Below, one piece after another: positions 1 through 6,194 of a stretch of DNA of 7,914 bases (position 1 is the first letter of the stretch; each line of letters opens with the position of its first letter). This DNA is from Chitinophagaceae bacterium (lineage in GTDB: Bacteria; Bacteroidota; Bacteroidia; Chitinophagales; Chitinophagaceae). The notes beneath the pieces are model-generated. The model saw only the letters and a program-made list of their open reading frames with translations, had not been told where the DNA came from and did no database searches. The position numbers and the translations under genes were made by a program. Location: assembly GCA_019454915.1 (NCBI GenBank), contig JACFNM010000074.1, positions 1 to 7,914 on the forward strand, read 5' to 3'.

Positions 1-385
1 GAACCAGCATAGAGCTGTATTGAACCATCGGAACCATACGGCTCCTGAGCATGAGCCAACGATAGGACGTGGCATGTTGAACAGCATGTCCACATTCGTG
101 CGCCGCTACTGCCGCAGCCGCCACGGACGTTCCATTGTAAACATCCGGACTCAGGTTGACGGTCTTGTTCATCGGATTATAGTGATCTGTCAAAAACCCA
201 TTGGACGCATTCACCGACACATCATAAATCCCATTTTCATGAAGCATCTTTTCAGCCACCTGTCTTCCGGTTAATCCGCTGGCTAACCCAACCTTGCTGT
301 AACGGGCAAATTTTCCCTTTAACTGCATGGATACCAGCATACTAATACCGACAAAGATTATTGAAACCAACCAAATTGAACTCAT
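1..385 (-). CDS. Membrane zinc metallopeptidase, YugP / Zn_peptidase_2 type (partial, C-terminus outside window)
   Basis: The minus strand from the ATG at 385 gives 128 residues without a stop and runs off the window at position 1. Residues 4-20 form one hydrophobic membrane segment. The stretch TDHYNPMNKTVNLSP (66-80) is followed by an alanine-rich run and AAHECGHAVQHA (94-105), in which H96, E97 and H100 make a zincin HExxH motif. This order (membrane anchor, DHYNP block, HECGHAxQH) is typical of the putative neutral zinc peptidases of the YugP family; their substrates are poorly known, so a role in membrane-protein turnover is only inference. Members are usually about 220-235 residues, so roughly the last 100 are missing. 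The start is well bounded: an in-frame TAG lies about 24 nt upstream with no other start codon between. It is transcribed divergently from radA across a 494-nt spacer. Confidence 0.88.
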   Translation of the reverse strand, partial: MSSIWLVSIIFVGISMLVSMQLKGKFARYSKVGLASGLTGRQVAEKMLHENGIYDVSVNASNGFLTDHYNPMNKTVNLSPDVYNGTSVAAAAVAAHECGHAVQHATSYRWLMLRSRMVPMVQYSSMLV

Positions 386-418
386 AGTCTTATATTGTTT
401 AGTAGTCTATGAAATAGC

Positions 419-447
419 AAACTGCTTACCATTTTATCAGGCAGTTT
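419..447. repeat. Inverted repeat in the leader of the metallopeptidase gene
   Basis: AAACTGC at 419-425 is matched by GCAGTTT at 441-447; two further inner pairs (one a T.G) extend the stem to 9 bp around an 11-nt loop. It lies 33 nt before the metallopeptidase start codon on the minus strand. It could be an operator or a leader hairpin. No T-run follows on either strand, so it does not look like a terminator. Confidence 0.35.
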
Positions 448-653
448 ATAAAAACCCCTAAAAAAACGATTTCAGGTGTCTATTTGACAGTTGTATTAAC
501 TTTATTTATATATAACAGTCAACTTGACGCTAAAAGATATTGATATCATTTTATATAATCGTTGTAATGTATTGATTATTAGTTGCTTGATAAAATAAGT
601 GACTTATATATTAGTCCCAAAAAGTTATTCACAAGAGCCAAAATTAATTTTGT

Positions 654-661
654 TATGTTTG
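654..661 (+). promoter_or_regulatory. Possible Bacteroidota -7 box (TATGTTTG)
   Basis: TATGTTTG fits the Bacteroidota -7 consensus TAnnTTTG exactly. No clear TTG-type -33 element stands about 19-20 nt upstream, and such boxes arise by chance in AT-rich DNA, so the support is weak. If used, transcription would begin near 668 and reach the hairpin at 706-735. Confidence 0.22.
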
Positions 662-705
662 AGCAATTTGTAATTTAGTGCAAGAATTTAATGGGTTAGT
701 AAGTA

Positions 706-735
706 ATAAAGAGTCAGCGTGAGCTGGCTCTTTAT
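706..735. terminator. 13-bp stem with GTGA tetraloop, terminator-like hairpin
   Basis: Bases 706-718 pair with 723-735 over 13 positions, one of them a G.T wobble, around the GNRA-type loop GTGA (719-722). The stem base is A/T-rich on its left arm and T-rich on its right arm (CTCTTTAT), as in a terminator that could work in either direction, though no long T-run follows. The flanking genes point away from it, so it would end a transcript that starts inside the spacer rather than either neighbour. Confidence 0.45.
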
Positions 736-846
736 CATTTAAGGAGAATTTTTGCCTGGCGGCGTACCCGATAAGGTTGTCTTTCTTTTTAGATTTTTTT
801 CGTTCTGAAATTCCTCACAAAACTTTCTATTAAACTTGTCTTCGGG

Positions 847-875
847 TTGTATACCTTAAATCTTATTTATCTTTA
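847..875 (+). promoter_or_regulatory. Candidate radA promoter (TTG, 18 nt, TATCTTTA)
   Basis: TTG at 847-849 and TATCTTTA at 868-875 are 18 nt apart. This resembles the Bacteroidota promoter layout (TTG-type -33 box, then TAnnTTTG) with one mismatch in the -7 box. The radA ATG begins only 4 nt after the box, so the message would be leaderless or nearly so. Confidence 0.35.
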
Positions 876-879
876 GTGC

Positions 880-2250
880 ATGAGTAAAGTGAAAACTGCT
901 TTTTTCTGCAGCAACTGTGGGTATGAATCCACAAAGTGGACAGGTCGTTGTCCTTCATGTGGTGAATGGAACACTTTTGTAGAAGAGGTTATTGAAAAAT
1001 CACAGAAGGATAATAAAATTTGGAAAGGATACGGTGCTGAGAAAGGAGATGTGAGAACAATCGCTCTGCATGAGGTGATAACTACCGGAGAAAAACGAAT
1101 AGCAGCCGCCGATGCTGAACTGAATCGGGTTTTAGGTGGAGGTATTGTGAACGGTAGCCTTGTGCTGGTAGCCGGCGAGCCGGGGATCGGTAAGTCCACG
1201 CTCTTTTTGCAGAACGGTCTTTGGTTTAAAGAAATGATAGTCCTGTACATCAGCGGAGAAGAGAGTGAGCAACAGATTAAAATGCGGGCGGATCGTCTCA
1301 ATATCAGGAATGAACTTTTCTATTTGTTAACAGAGACGTCCACGCAAACCATCTTTCAGGAAATAAAGAAACTAAAACCTAAGTTGGTGATAGTGGATTC
1401 CATTCAAACCCTGCAATCGTCTTCGATAGAATCGTCCGCAGGAAGTGTATCACAAATCCGGGAATGTGCTTCGGAGTTTCAACGGTTTGCTAAGGAAACC
1501 GGTACACCGGTGTTTCTCATCGGGCATATTACCAAAGACGGAACCATAGCCGGCCCAAAAATCTTGGAACATATGGTGGATACCGTTTTGCAGTTTGAAG
1601 GGGATCAGCATTATGCGTATAGAATACTACGCACCTTAAAAAACCGGTTCGGGTCCACTTCTGAGTTGGGTATTTATGAGATGACCGGCACGGGTATGCG
1701 GCCGGTATCCAACCCTTCGGAAATTCTTATTACCCAAAAAGAAGAACAACTAAGCGGAATTTCGATAGCGGCCACTATGGAAGGGCAGCGACCGTTATTG
1801 GTGGAAGTACAGGCCCTGGTAACCCAGTCAGTATATGGCACGCCCCAGAGAACCAGTAGTGGTTTTGATTTACGTCGCCTGCAACTGCTGCTTGCCGTGT
1901 TGGAAAAAAGAGGAGGCTTTCATTTTGGCATGAAAGATGTTTTTGTAAACATTGCGGGAGGATTGAAAGTAGAGGATCCTTCTGTTGATCTTTCTATGGT
2001 GAGCGCTTTGCTCAGCTCTTATGAAGATGTACCCCTGCCGCAGCATATCGCCTTTACCGGAGAAGTGGGTTTGAGTGGAGAGATAAGAGCGGTGAATCGT
2101 ATCGAACAGCGGATAGCTGAAGCGGAAAAACTGGGTTTTGAAAAGATCATCATCAGTAAATACAATCAAAAGGGATTAGGTAAACACCAGTTTAGTATTG
2201 AGCTGGTGACGATGGGCAGAGTGGATGAATTGTATAAGTACTTCTTCTAA
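880..2250 (+). CDS. radA: DNA repair/recombination ATPase RadA (Sms)
   Basis: A full-length RadA of 456 residues, the usual family size. In order: an N-terminal C4 zinc finger with C10, C13, C24 and C27; a RecA-like ATPase core with Walker A GEPGIGKST at 99-107 and Walker B hydrophobics ending at D173; the RadA-specific KNRFG motif at 254-258; and a Lon-protease-like C-terminal domain from about residue 290. RadA is a RecA-related cytoplasmic ATPase that drives branch migration and processing of recombination intermediates, and also acts in natural transformation in some bacteria. The ATG at 880 is firm, because the zinc-finger cysteines start at residue 10 and no other methionine precedes them. 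No Shine-Dalgarno sequence is seen. It heads a tight gene run: the next gene starts 4 nt after its stop, and that gene belongs to the ComF family, also linked to DNA uptake in other bacteria. Confidence 0.97.
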   Translation: MSKVKTAFFCSNCGYESTKWTGRCPSCGEWNTFVEEVIEKSQKDNKIWKGYGAEKGDVRTIALHEVITTGEKRIAAADAELNRVLGGGIVNGSLVLVAGEPGIGKSTLFLQNGLWFKEMIVLYISGEESEQQIKMRADRLNIRNELFYLLTETSTQTIFQEIKKLKPKLVIVDSIQTLQSSSIESSAGSVSQIRECASEFQRFAKETGTPVFLIGHITKDGTIAGPKILEHMVDTVLQFEGDQHYAYRILRTLKNRFGSTSELGIYEMTGTGMRPVSNPSEILITQKEEQLSGISIAATMEGQRPLLVEVQALVTQSVYGTPQRTSSGFDLRRLQLLLAVLEKRGGFHFGMKDVFVNIAGGLKVEDPSVDLSMVSALLSSYEDVPLPQHIAFTGEVGLSGEIRAVNRIEQRIAEAEKLGFEKIIISKYNQKGLGKHQFSIELVTMGRVDELYKYFF

Positions 2251-2254
2251 ACGG

Positions 2255-2959
2255 ATGATATTGATAAGCACCGTCTTTCATAGCATTACCCACCTTTTGT
2301 TTCCGCGCCTTTGTCCTGGTTGCGGCAGCGATTTGATCTACCGGCATCACCCGGTTTGTGTGTATTGTCATCAGCAATTGGCTGAAACGGACTTTGCTTC
2401 CATACACGAGAATCCCTTGGAAAGAACTTTTTGGGGAAGATTAGATTGCCGGTATGCCACGAGCCTGTATTACTTTACCAAAGATTCCGTATTGCAGCGG
2501 TTGATACATCTTTTTAAGTATAAGCATCACGGAGAACTTGCCCATTATTTTGGGATGTTGATGGGGGAATCTATAAAAGATTCCGGGCGGTTTCCTGTGC
2601 CCGATGTATTAGTACCTTTGCCGCTCTTTCCCGACAGGGAATATAAAAGAGGATACAACCAGGCGGCTTTATTGTGCAAGGGTATGGCTGAAGTGTTGCA
2701 AATACCGGTAATAAAGGATGCAGTCATACGGATCAGGTACACCGATTCTCAAACGCTTAAAACGAGAATGGAACGCTGGGAAAATGTAGAAGGAGTTTTT
2801 CAGGGGCTGGCACATACGGAATTGTCCGGGAAAAATATTCTTCTCGTGGATGACGTTATCACCACAGGGGCTACCCTGGAAGCTTGTGGAAATGCTATCC
2901 TTGAAGATATTCCCAGTGCCCGGCTAAGTATTGCTACTTTAGCTTTTGCGATTCATTAA
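2255..2959 (+). CDS. comF: ComF family protein (phosphoribosyltransferase-like)
   Basis: A 234-residue protein with the ComF/GntX layout. A C4 zinc-ribbon (C20, C23, C35, C38) comes first, then the family block around YKRGYNQA (130-137), TDSQTLKTR (163-171) and a type I phosphoribosyltransferase PRPP-binding loop, ILLVDDVITTGAT (195-207). In competent bacteria ComF is needed for DNA uptake or processing in the cytoplasm; the enzymatic substrate, if any, is not established, and many non-competent bacteria carry homologues. I chose the ATG at 2255, 4 nt after the radA stop. An in-frame ATG at 2225 would overlap radA by 26 nt and add ten residues that family members do not need. Co-orientation and spacing with radA suggest shared transcription. 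Whether this organism is naturally competent cannot be judged here. Confidence 0.9.
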   Translation: MILISTVFHSITHLLFPRLCPGCGSDLIYRHHPVCVYCHQQLAETDFASIHENPLERTFWGRLDCRYATSLYYFTKDSVLQRLIHLFKYKHHGELAHYFGMLMGESIKDSGRFPVPDVLVPLPLFPDREYKRGYNQAALLCKGMAEVLQIPVIKDAVIRIRYTDSQTLKTRMERWENVEGVFQGLAHTELSGKNILLVDDVITTGATLEACGNAILEDIPSARLSIATLAFAIH

Positions 2960-2975
2960 ATCCGTTGGTACGATT

Positions 2976-4364
2976 ATGAGCAGACTATTTTGTTTTTTCG
3001 CAGCACTATTTTTTATCGGGATAATCATCTCCTGTAAAAAACAACCGCTTAACGAAGAGACAACTACCCTGTTGACTATTTCGGAGGATACACTCCGTTT
3101 CGATACGGTTTTCACCACCCTGGGTTCCACTACCCAATACTTTACGATCACGAACGATAACAGACAAAAGCTGAATATCAGCAGTATTCAATTAATGGGT
3201 GGGGATGCGTCCGCCTATAAATTAAATGTAGACGGCGCGGCCGCCGTTTTACAAAACAGCATAGAGATAGACCCCGGGGATAGTGTATATGTATTTGTGT
3301 CGGTAACCATTGACCCGTCTTCCGATGTACTCCCTTTCCTTGTGAGGGACAGCATCCTGATTGATATGAATGGACATCGGCGCTTCGTACAGTTGGAAGC
3401 CTATGGGCAAAACGCCCATTTTGTTCGCCGGCAAACTATTGATGCGGATACTACCTGGAAGAACGATCTGCCCTATGTGGTTTACGGCGAGCTTACTATA
3501 GCGGAAAACAGTAAACTGACTATCGAACCGGGCTGCCGGATGTATTTGTATGCAGATGCTGCCATAATCGTGGAGGGCACACTACAGGCAATAGGAACCA
3601 GTTCCGATCCTGTCAGTTTTCGCGGGAGCCGCCTGGATGATATCTATAGTGAACTCCCCGCATCCTGGCCTGGTATCTACTTCAAACAGAACAGCCATGA
3701 TAATGTCCTGCAATTTTGCCGCATTCAGAATGCTTACCAGGGAGTGACGGCTATAGGGTTCCCTGGGGCTTCGTCGCCAAAGGTTCTTTTGACAGAATGT
3801 ATTATTGACAATATTTACGACGCCGGCATCCTGGCGGTGAATTCGCATATCGAAGCCATCAACTGTTTAGTGAGTAATTGCGGTTCAAACATCGTAATAG
3901 CAGCCGGAGGTCAGTACAACTTTACATACTGCACCATAGTAGGCTATGATAGCCGTTTTATCGCACATAAAAACCCGCTGCTGACCATCCGAAATGTTGA
4001 TGACGATGGACAAGATTACCCTTTGGATGCCCTGTTCCGGAATTGTATTTTCTGGTCGGATGGAACCAACATGGAAGACGAAATATCTATGGATAGGAAG
4101 GGTATCTCTTCATTTGAGACAGTTTTTGATCACGTATTGTATAAGTCCAAAAACTTACCAACAGACATAGAGACGATCAGCGTAATCGCAAATCAGGATC
4201 CCTTGTTCGATACCGTCAATACAAATAAAAACATTTTCGATTTTCACATTGGCAGGTATGCTTCACCCGCTATTGGAGCCGGTACGCCGGTAGCTATCGT
4301 CCATGATTTGGACGGAAGACCTCGCACTGGAAGCCCGGATCTGGGATGTTATGCCAAACCTTAA
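2976..4364 (+). CDS. Lipoprotein with right-handed beta-helix / choice-of-anchor-Q-like C-terminus
   Basis: A 462-residue predicted lipoprotein. The N-terminus is a hydrophobic signal ending in IIISCKK, with lipid-attachment Cys at residue 20, a form common in Bacteroidota. After a Thr-rich linker, residues of about 35-150 look like an Ig-like beta-sandwich (TTQYFTITNDN, then IDPGDSVYVFVSV). From about 160 on there are beta-helix-type repeats (GELTIAENSKLTIEPGC, then GTLQAIG, then 'cis-neighbour' turns with Asn/Cys ladders). The tail DLDGRPRTGSPDLGCY matches the ending of choice-of-anchor Q proteins. It probably sits in the outer membrane or periplasm; ligand and function are unknown to me. 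The ATG at 2976 gives the proper signal peptide, while the longer frame from a TTG at 2946 would overlap comF. The 16-nt gap from comF suggests co-transcription with radA and comF, to which it has no obvious functional link. Confidence 0.85.
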   Translation: MSRLFCFFAALFFIGIIISCKKQPLNEETTTLLTISEDTLRFDTVFTTLGSTTQYFTITNDNRQKLNISSIQLMGGDASAYKLNVDGAAAVLQNSIEIDPGDSVYVFVSVTIDPSSDVLPFLVRDSILIDMNGHRRFVQLEAYGQNAHFVRRQTIDADTTWKNDLPYVVYGELTIAENSKLTIEPGCRMYLYADAAIIVEGTLQAIGTSSDPVSFRGSRLDDIYSELPASWPGIYFKQNSHDNVLQFCRIQNAYQGVTAIGFPGASSPKVLLTECIIDNIYDAGILAVNSHIEAINCLVSNCGSNIVIAAGGQYNFTYCTIVGYDSRFIAHKNPLLTIRNVDDDGQDYPLDALFRNCIFWSDGTNMEDEISMDRKGISSFETVFDHVLYKSKNLPTDIETISVIANQDPLFDTVNTNKNIFDFHIGRYASPAIGAGTPVAIVHDLDGRPRTGSPDLGCYAKP

Positions 4365-4387
4365 CGCGCTGTTCAAAAAAAATGTAG

Positions 4388-4395
4388 CAACTTTG
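4388..4395 (+). promoter_or_regulatory. Probable -7 box of the peroxidase gene (CAACTTTG)
   Basis: CAACTTTG resembles the Bacteroidota TAnnTTTG box with one mismatch at the first base. It lies 20 nt before the ATG at 4416, in the 51-nt gap after the lipoprotein gene. It would give the peroxidase gene its own start with a very short leader, overlapped by the palindrome at 4398-4415. There is no convincing -33 element (GTTC at 4371-4374 is the nearest). Confidence 0.35.
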
Positions 4396-4397
4396 CA

Positions 4398-4415
4398 GTA
4401 TATTTAAAAATATAC
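4398..4415. promoter_or_regulatory. Perfect 18-bp palindrome abutting the peroxidase start codon (candidate operator)
   Basis: GTATATTT (4398-4405) and AAATATAC (4408-4415) are perfect inverted 8-bp arms with an AA centre. The last base touches the ATG at 4416, and the first base is 2 nt after the -7-like box. The placement suits a dimeric repressor site, or a small leader hairpin covering the start. It does not match a classical Fur or PerR box that I can recall, so no regulator is proposed. Confidence 0.45.
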
Positions 4416-4931
4416 ATGATGATACGTTTATTATCTGCGGCAGTAGCATTAACGATAGCTTCGTCTATTTACGAGTTTAAAGTAGAAGGACTTGAGGGCG
4501 GAACAATAGATCTTTCTCAGTACAAAGGTAAGAAAATCTTAATTGTCAATACCGCTTCGAAATGCGGATTTACTCCTCAATATAAAGATCTTGAGCAATT
4601 ATATGAGCAGTATAAGGATAGGTTAGTGGTGATAGGATTCCCCGCTAATAATTTTTTATGGCAGGAACCCGGCACCAATGCGGAAATCAAAGAGTTCTGT
4701 CAAAAAAATTATGGAGTCACTTTCCCGATGGCGGCAAAGGTTTCTGTTAAGGGTAAAGACATCCATCCCTTATTTAAATACCTGAATGCGGAAGCCGGAA
4801 AAATCGGGTTGAGCAATCCTATCAAGTGGAATTTCACCAAGTTCCTGATTGATGAGCAGGGAAAATTGGTTACCGTTTTCCCGAGCAAAGTCAATCCGAT
4901 GAGTGAGGAAGTATTACAATACTTAAAATGA
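4416..4931 (+). CDS. Cysteine-type glutathione peroxidase family protein
   Basis: A 171-residue thioredoxin-fold peroxidase of the GPx family that reduces hydrogen or organic peroxides. The catalytic tetrad is complete: peroxidatic C50 in NTASKCGFTPQY, Q83 in WQEPG, and W138-N139 in KWNFTKF. C95 in EFCQKNYGVTFPM is the position conserved in bacterial members and may be the resolving Cys. The usual FPCNQFGxQEPG loop reads FPANNFLWQEPG here, so the loop Cys is absent. Cys-type enzymes mostly use thioredoxin rather than glutathione as reductant (family knowledge), which I expect here too. Residues 1-17 are hydrophobic with small residues before IYEF, so a signal peptide and periplasmic location are plausible. 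ATG 4416 is used; ATG 4419 is equally possible. It probably has its own promoter and an operator-like palindrome directly upstream. Confidence 0.93.
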   Translation: MMIRLLSAAVALTIASSIYEFKVEGLEGGTIDLSQYKGKKILIVNTASKCGFTPQYKDLEQLYEQYKDRLVVIGFPANNFLWQEPGTNAEIKEFCQKNYGVTFPMAAKVSVKGKDIHPLFKYLNAEAGKIGLSNPIKWNFTKFLIDEQGKLVTVFPSKVNPMSEEVLQYLK

Positions 4932-4992
4932 CGCCGTTTTGTTATGGATTAATTAATGCCAGTATAGTTCGCGTATATTGAAAAAGTCGAAA

Positions 4993-5943
4993 ATGTTTGA
5001 CATAGAGAGAGTTCAAAAAGACGGGTTCAATCAGGTTATTCTTAAAGACGTTTCAGCACAAACCGCTGTGGCCGTTATTCCGGATTGTGGCGCCATGTTG
5101 CGTTCCTTTATCGTAAAGGAAGGTTACAAACTTGTTAATGTTATTGATGGTTTCAGCAGCCGGGAAGAATATGATACAAAGGTAATAGAACGAGGGTTCA
5201 AAGGATTGAAACTTTCCCCCTTCCCCGGCAGGATTCCGGAAGGTCGTTATGATTTCAATAACCAGGTATACCGGATAAATCCCTCCCTTCAAAAGGGAGT
5301 CGTTATACACGGATTACTTTACAACCGACCATTTGAAATCATTCAGGAAAGGATAACGGATGAGGGCGCTCATATTTCCATTTTACATAAATACGCAGGA
5401 GACGATGCGGGGTATCCCTTCCCCTATGACTGCCGGGTTGAGTACAGCCTTCGGAGAAAAAATACGTTGAGCATTACGACGACTGTCAAAAACACCGGTA
5501 ATTCCATACTACCCGTTGCGGATGGTTGGCATCCTTATTTTTCTTTTGGCGGTAAAGTTGACGATCTTGAATTACAGTTTTGTGCCGGAGATGTTCTCGA
5601 ATTTGAACACCTTGTTCCTACCGGTAAAATTTTGCAAAACAACTCCTTCTTTTCCCCCGAACGCATTGACAAAGCTGTATTGGATAATTCTTTTGTACTT
5701 GATTTTAGTAAGCCCCAGCCGATGTGTGTACTCAGAGATACTTCTTCGGGCTGGCAATTAGAATTCTATCCCGATAAGAGCTATCCCTATTTACAAATAT
5801 ACATTCCGCCTCACCGCAATAGTATCGCTATTGAAAACCTGAGCGCTCCGCCTAATGCTTTCAATAACGGTATAGGTTTGATTACATTGGCTCCCGGCGA
5901 AGAGATTCGGTTCTTTGTAGATTATGTTTTAAGGAAAAAGTAA
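4993..5943 (+). CDS. Aldose 1-epimerase family protein (galactose mutarotase-like)
   Basis: A 316-residue protein of the GalM-like beta-supersandwich fold, which interconverts alpha and beta anomers of free sugars. Visible landmarks are the sugar-site arginine region PFPGRIPEGRYDFN (76-89), H106 in VVIHGLLYN, H180 in DGWHPYFSFGG and E281 in AIENLSAPPNAFNNG. These match the two histidines and the catalytic base Glu of the family. Length is close to the usual 300-350. The ATG at 4993 is preferred; an in-frame TTG at 4978 would add five residues, and an in-frame stop at 4954-4956 bounds any longer form. No signal peptide, so cytoplasmic. It follows the peroxidase gene by 61 nt. True substrate (glucose, galactose or a 6-phospho sugar) cannot be told from sequence. 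Confidence 0.9.
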   Translation: MFDIERVQKDGFNQVILKDVSAQTAVAVIPDCGAMLRSFIVKEGYKLVNVIDGFSSREEYDTKVIERGFKGLKLSPFPGRIPEGRYDFNNQVYRINPSLQKGVVIHGLLYNRPFEIIQERITDEGAHISILHKYAGDDAGYPFPYDCRVEYSLRRKNTLSITTTVKNTGNSILPVADGWHPYFSFGGKVDDLELQFCAGDVLEFEHLVPTGKILQNNSFFSPERIDKAVLDNSFVLDFSKPQPMCVLRDTSSGWQLEFYPDKSYPYLQIYIPPHRNSIAIENLSAPPNAFNNGIGLITLAPGEEIRFFVDYVLRKK

Positions 5944-5981
5944 ATACTTGTATGCAAGAAAAAGTCGTTCAGGTGCAACAA

Positions 5982-6152
5982 GCCGGGTGATTGTTGAGGG
6001 CGAAAGTGAAGAATTCAGAAAACCGAGTACCGCCGGGTTCTATCGCATTTAATGTTATCGGGTTCAGACCGATAGATGACGGTAGCGCACCGCGATGAGC
6101 AATACCACGCTTATCCAGCGGCCTTTAGTATTGGTTCTGTTACTCACCCGGC
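5982..6152. ncRNA. Candidate structured RNA or small mobile element, unassigned
   Basis: I do not recognise this segment, but it contains a nested set of helices. A perfect 9-bp closing stem GCCGGGTGA/TCACCCGGC joins 5982-5990 to 6144-6152. Inside it 6016-6024 pairs with 6133-6139 (7 bp, 2-nt bulge), enclosing two arms. The first arm has 6028-6032/6080-6084 plus hairpin TATCGG/CCGATA (6056-6061/6069-6074, 7-nt loop). The second has 6101-6105/6128-6132 capped by CGCT/AGCG (6108-6111/6117-6120). ATCGC 6042-6046 could also pair with GCGAT 6096-6092 as a pseudoknot. All helices were found by eye and the strand is unknown. It does not match RNase P, tmRNA, 6S or 4.5S RNA as I know them, and I see no group II intron domain V. 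A degenerate insertion element remains possible. Confidence 0.4.
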
Positions 6153-6194
6153 GATGGGAGCCTCCTTTCCTACTCTTTCCTCTCCGGCTTTAAC

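Larger units (their letters stand above)
386..879. other. AT-rich divergent intergenic region
   Basis: This 494-nt spacer separates the divergently transcribed metallopeptidase gene and radA. It is very AT-rich; by hand count 481-660 holds 41 G/C in 180 bases. No open frame here looks like a protein. It contains an inverted repeat at 419-447 in the metallopeptidase leader, a perfect TAnnTTTG box at 654-661, a 13-bp hairpin at 706-735 and a probable radA promoter at 847-875, each listed separately. Otherwise I see nothing in it. Confidence 0.7.

Noticed and set aside
20..274. 84-residue plus-strand frame at the left edge
   Set aside because: It is antisense to the metallopeptidase gene, whose HExxH motif and family resemblance are clear.
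750..765. TTTGCCTGGCGGC resembles the 5' end of 5S rRNA
   Set aside because: The match stops after about 12 bases; the following sequence has none of the 5S helices or conserved loops, and no 16S/23S genes are near.
741..808. AAGGAG followed by a TTG-initiated 18-codon frame (752-808)
   Set aside because: Very short, non-ATG start, no family resemblance, and Shine-Dalgarno sequences are little used in this kind of genome.
739..855. 38-codon open stretch on the minus strand with a protein-like charged composition
   Set aside because: It has no start codon and is bounded by stops on both sides; I recognise no family, and it overlaps the likely radA promoter.
2225..2254. Longer ComF from ATG 2225 overlapping radA
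   Set aside because: The extra ten residues are coded in the radA 3' end, and the ATG at 2255 fits family length and operon spacing better.
5516..5761. 81-residue plus-strand frame inside the epimerase gene
   Set aside because: Out-of-frame shadow of the epimerase coding sequence with no family resemblance.
5982..6185. RNase P RNA on the minus strand, suggested by AGAACCCGGC and AGGAAAG-like words
   Set aside because: The block is about 170-200 nt, far shorter than bacterial RNase P RNA, and the conserved words are in the wrong order and context.
5976..6190. Group II intron 5' end, suggested by GTGCAACAAG at 5973-5982
   Set aside because: The usual GUGCG-type start is imperfect, and no reverse transcriptase frame and no domain V hairpin follow. 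A small remnant cannot be excluded.
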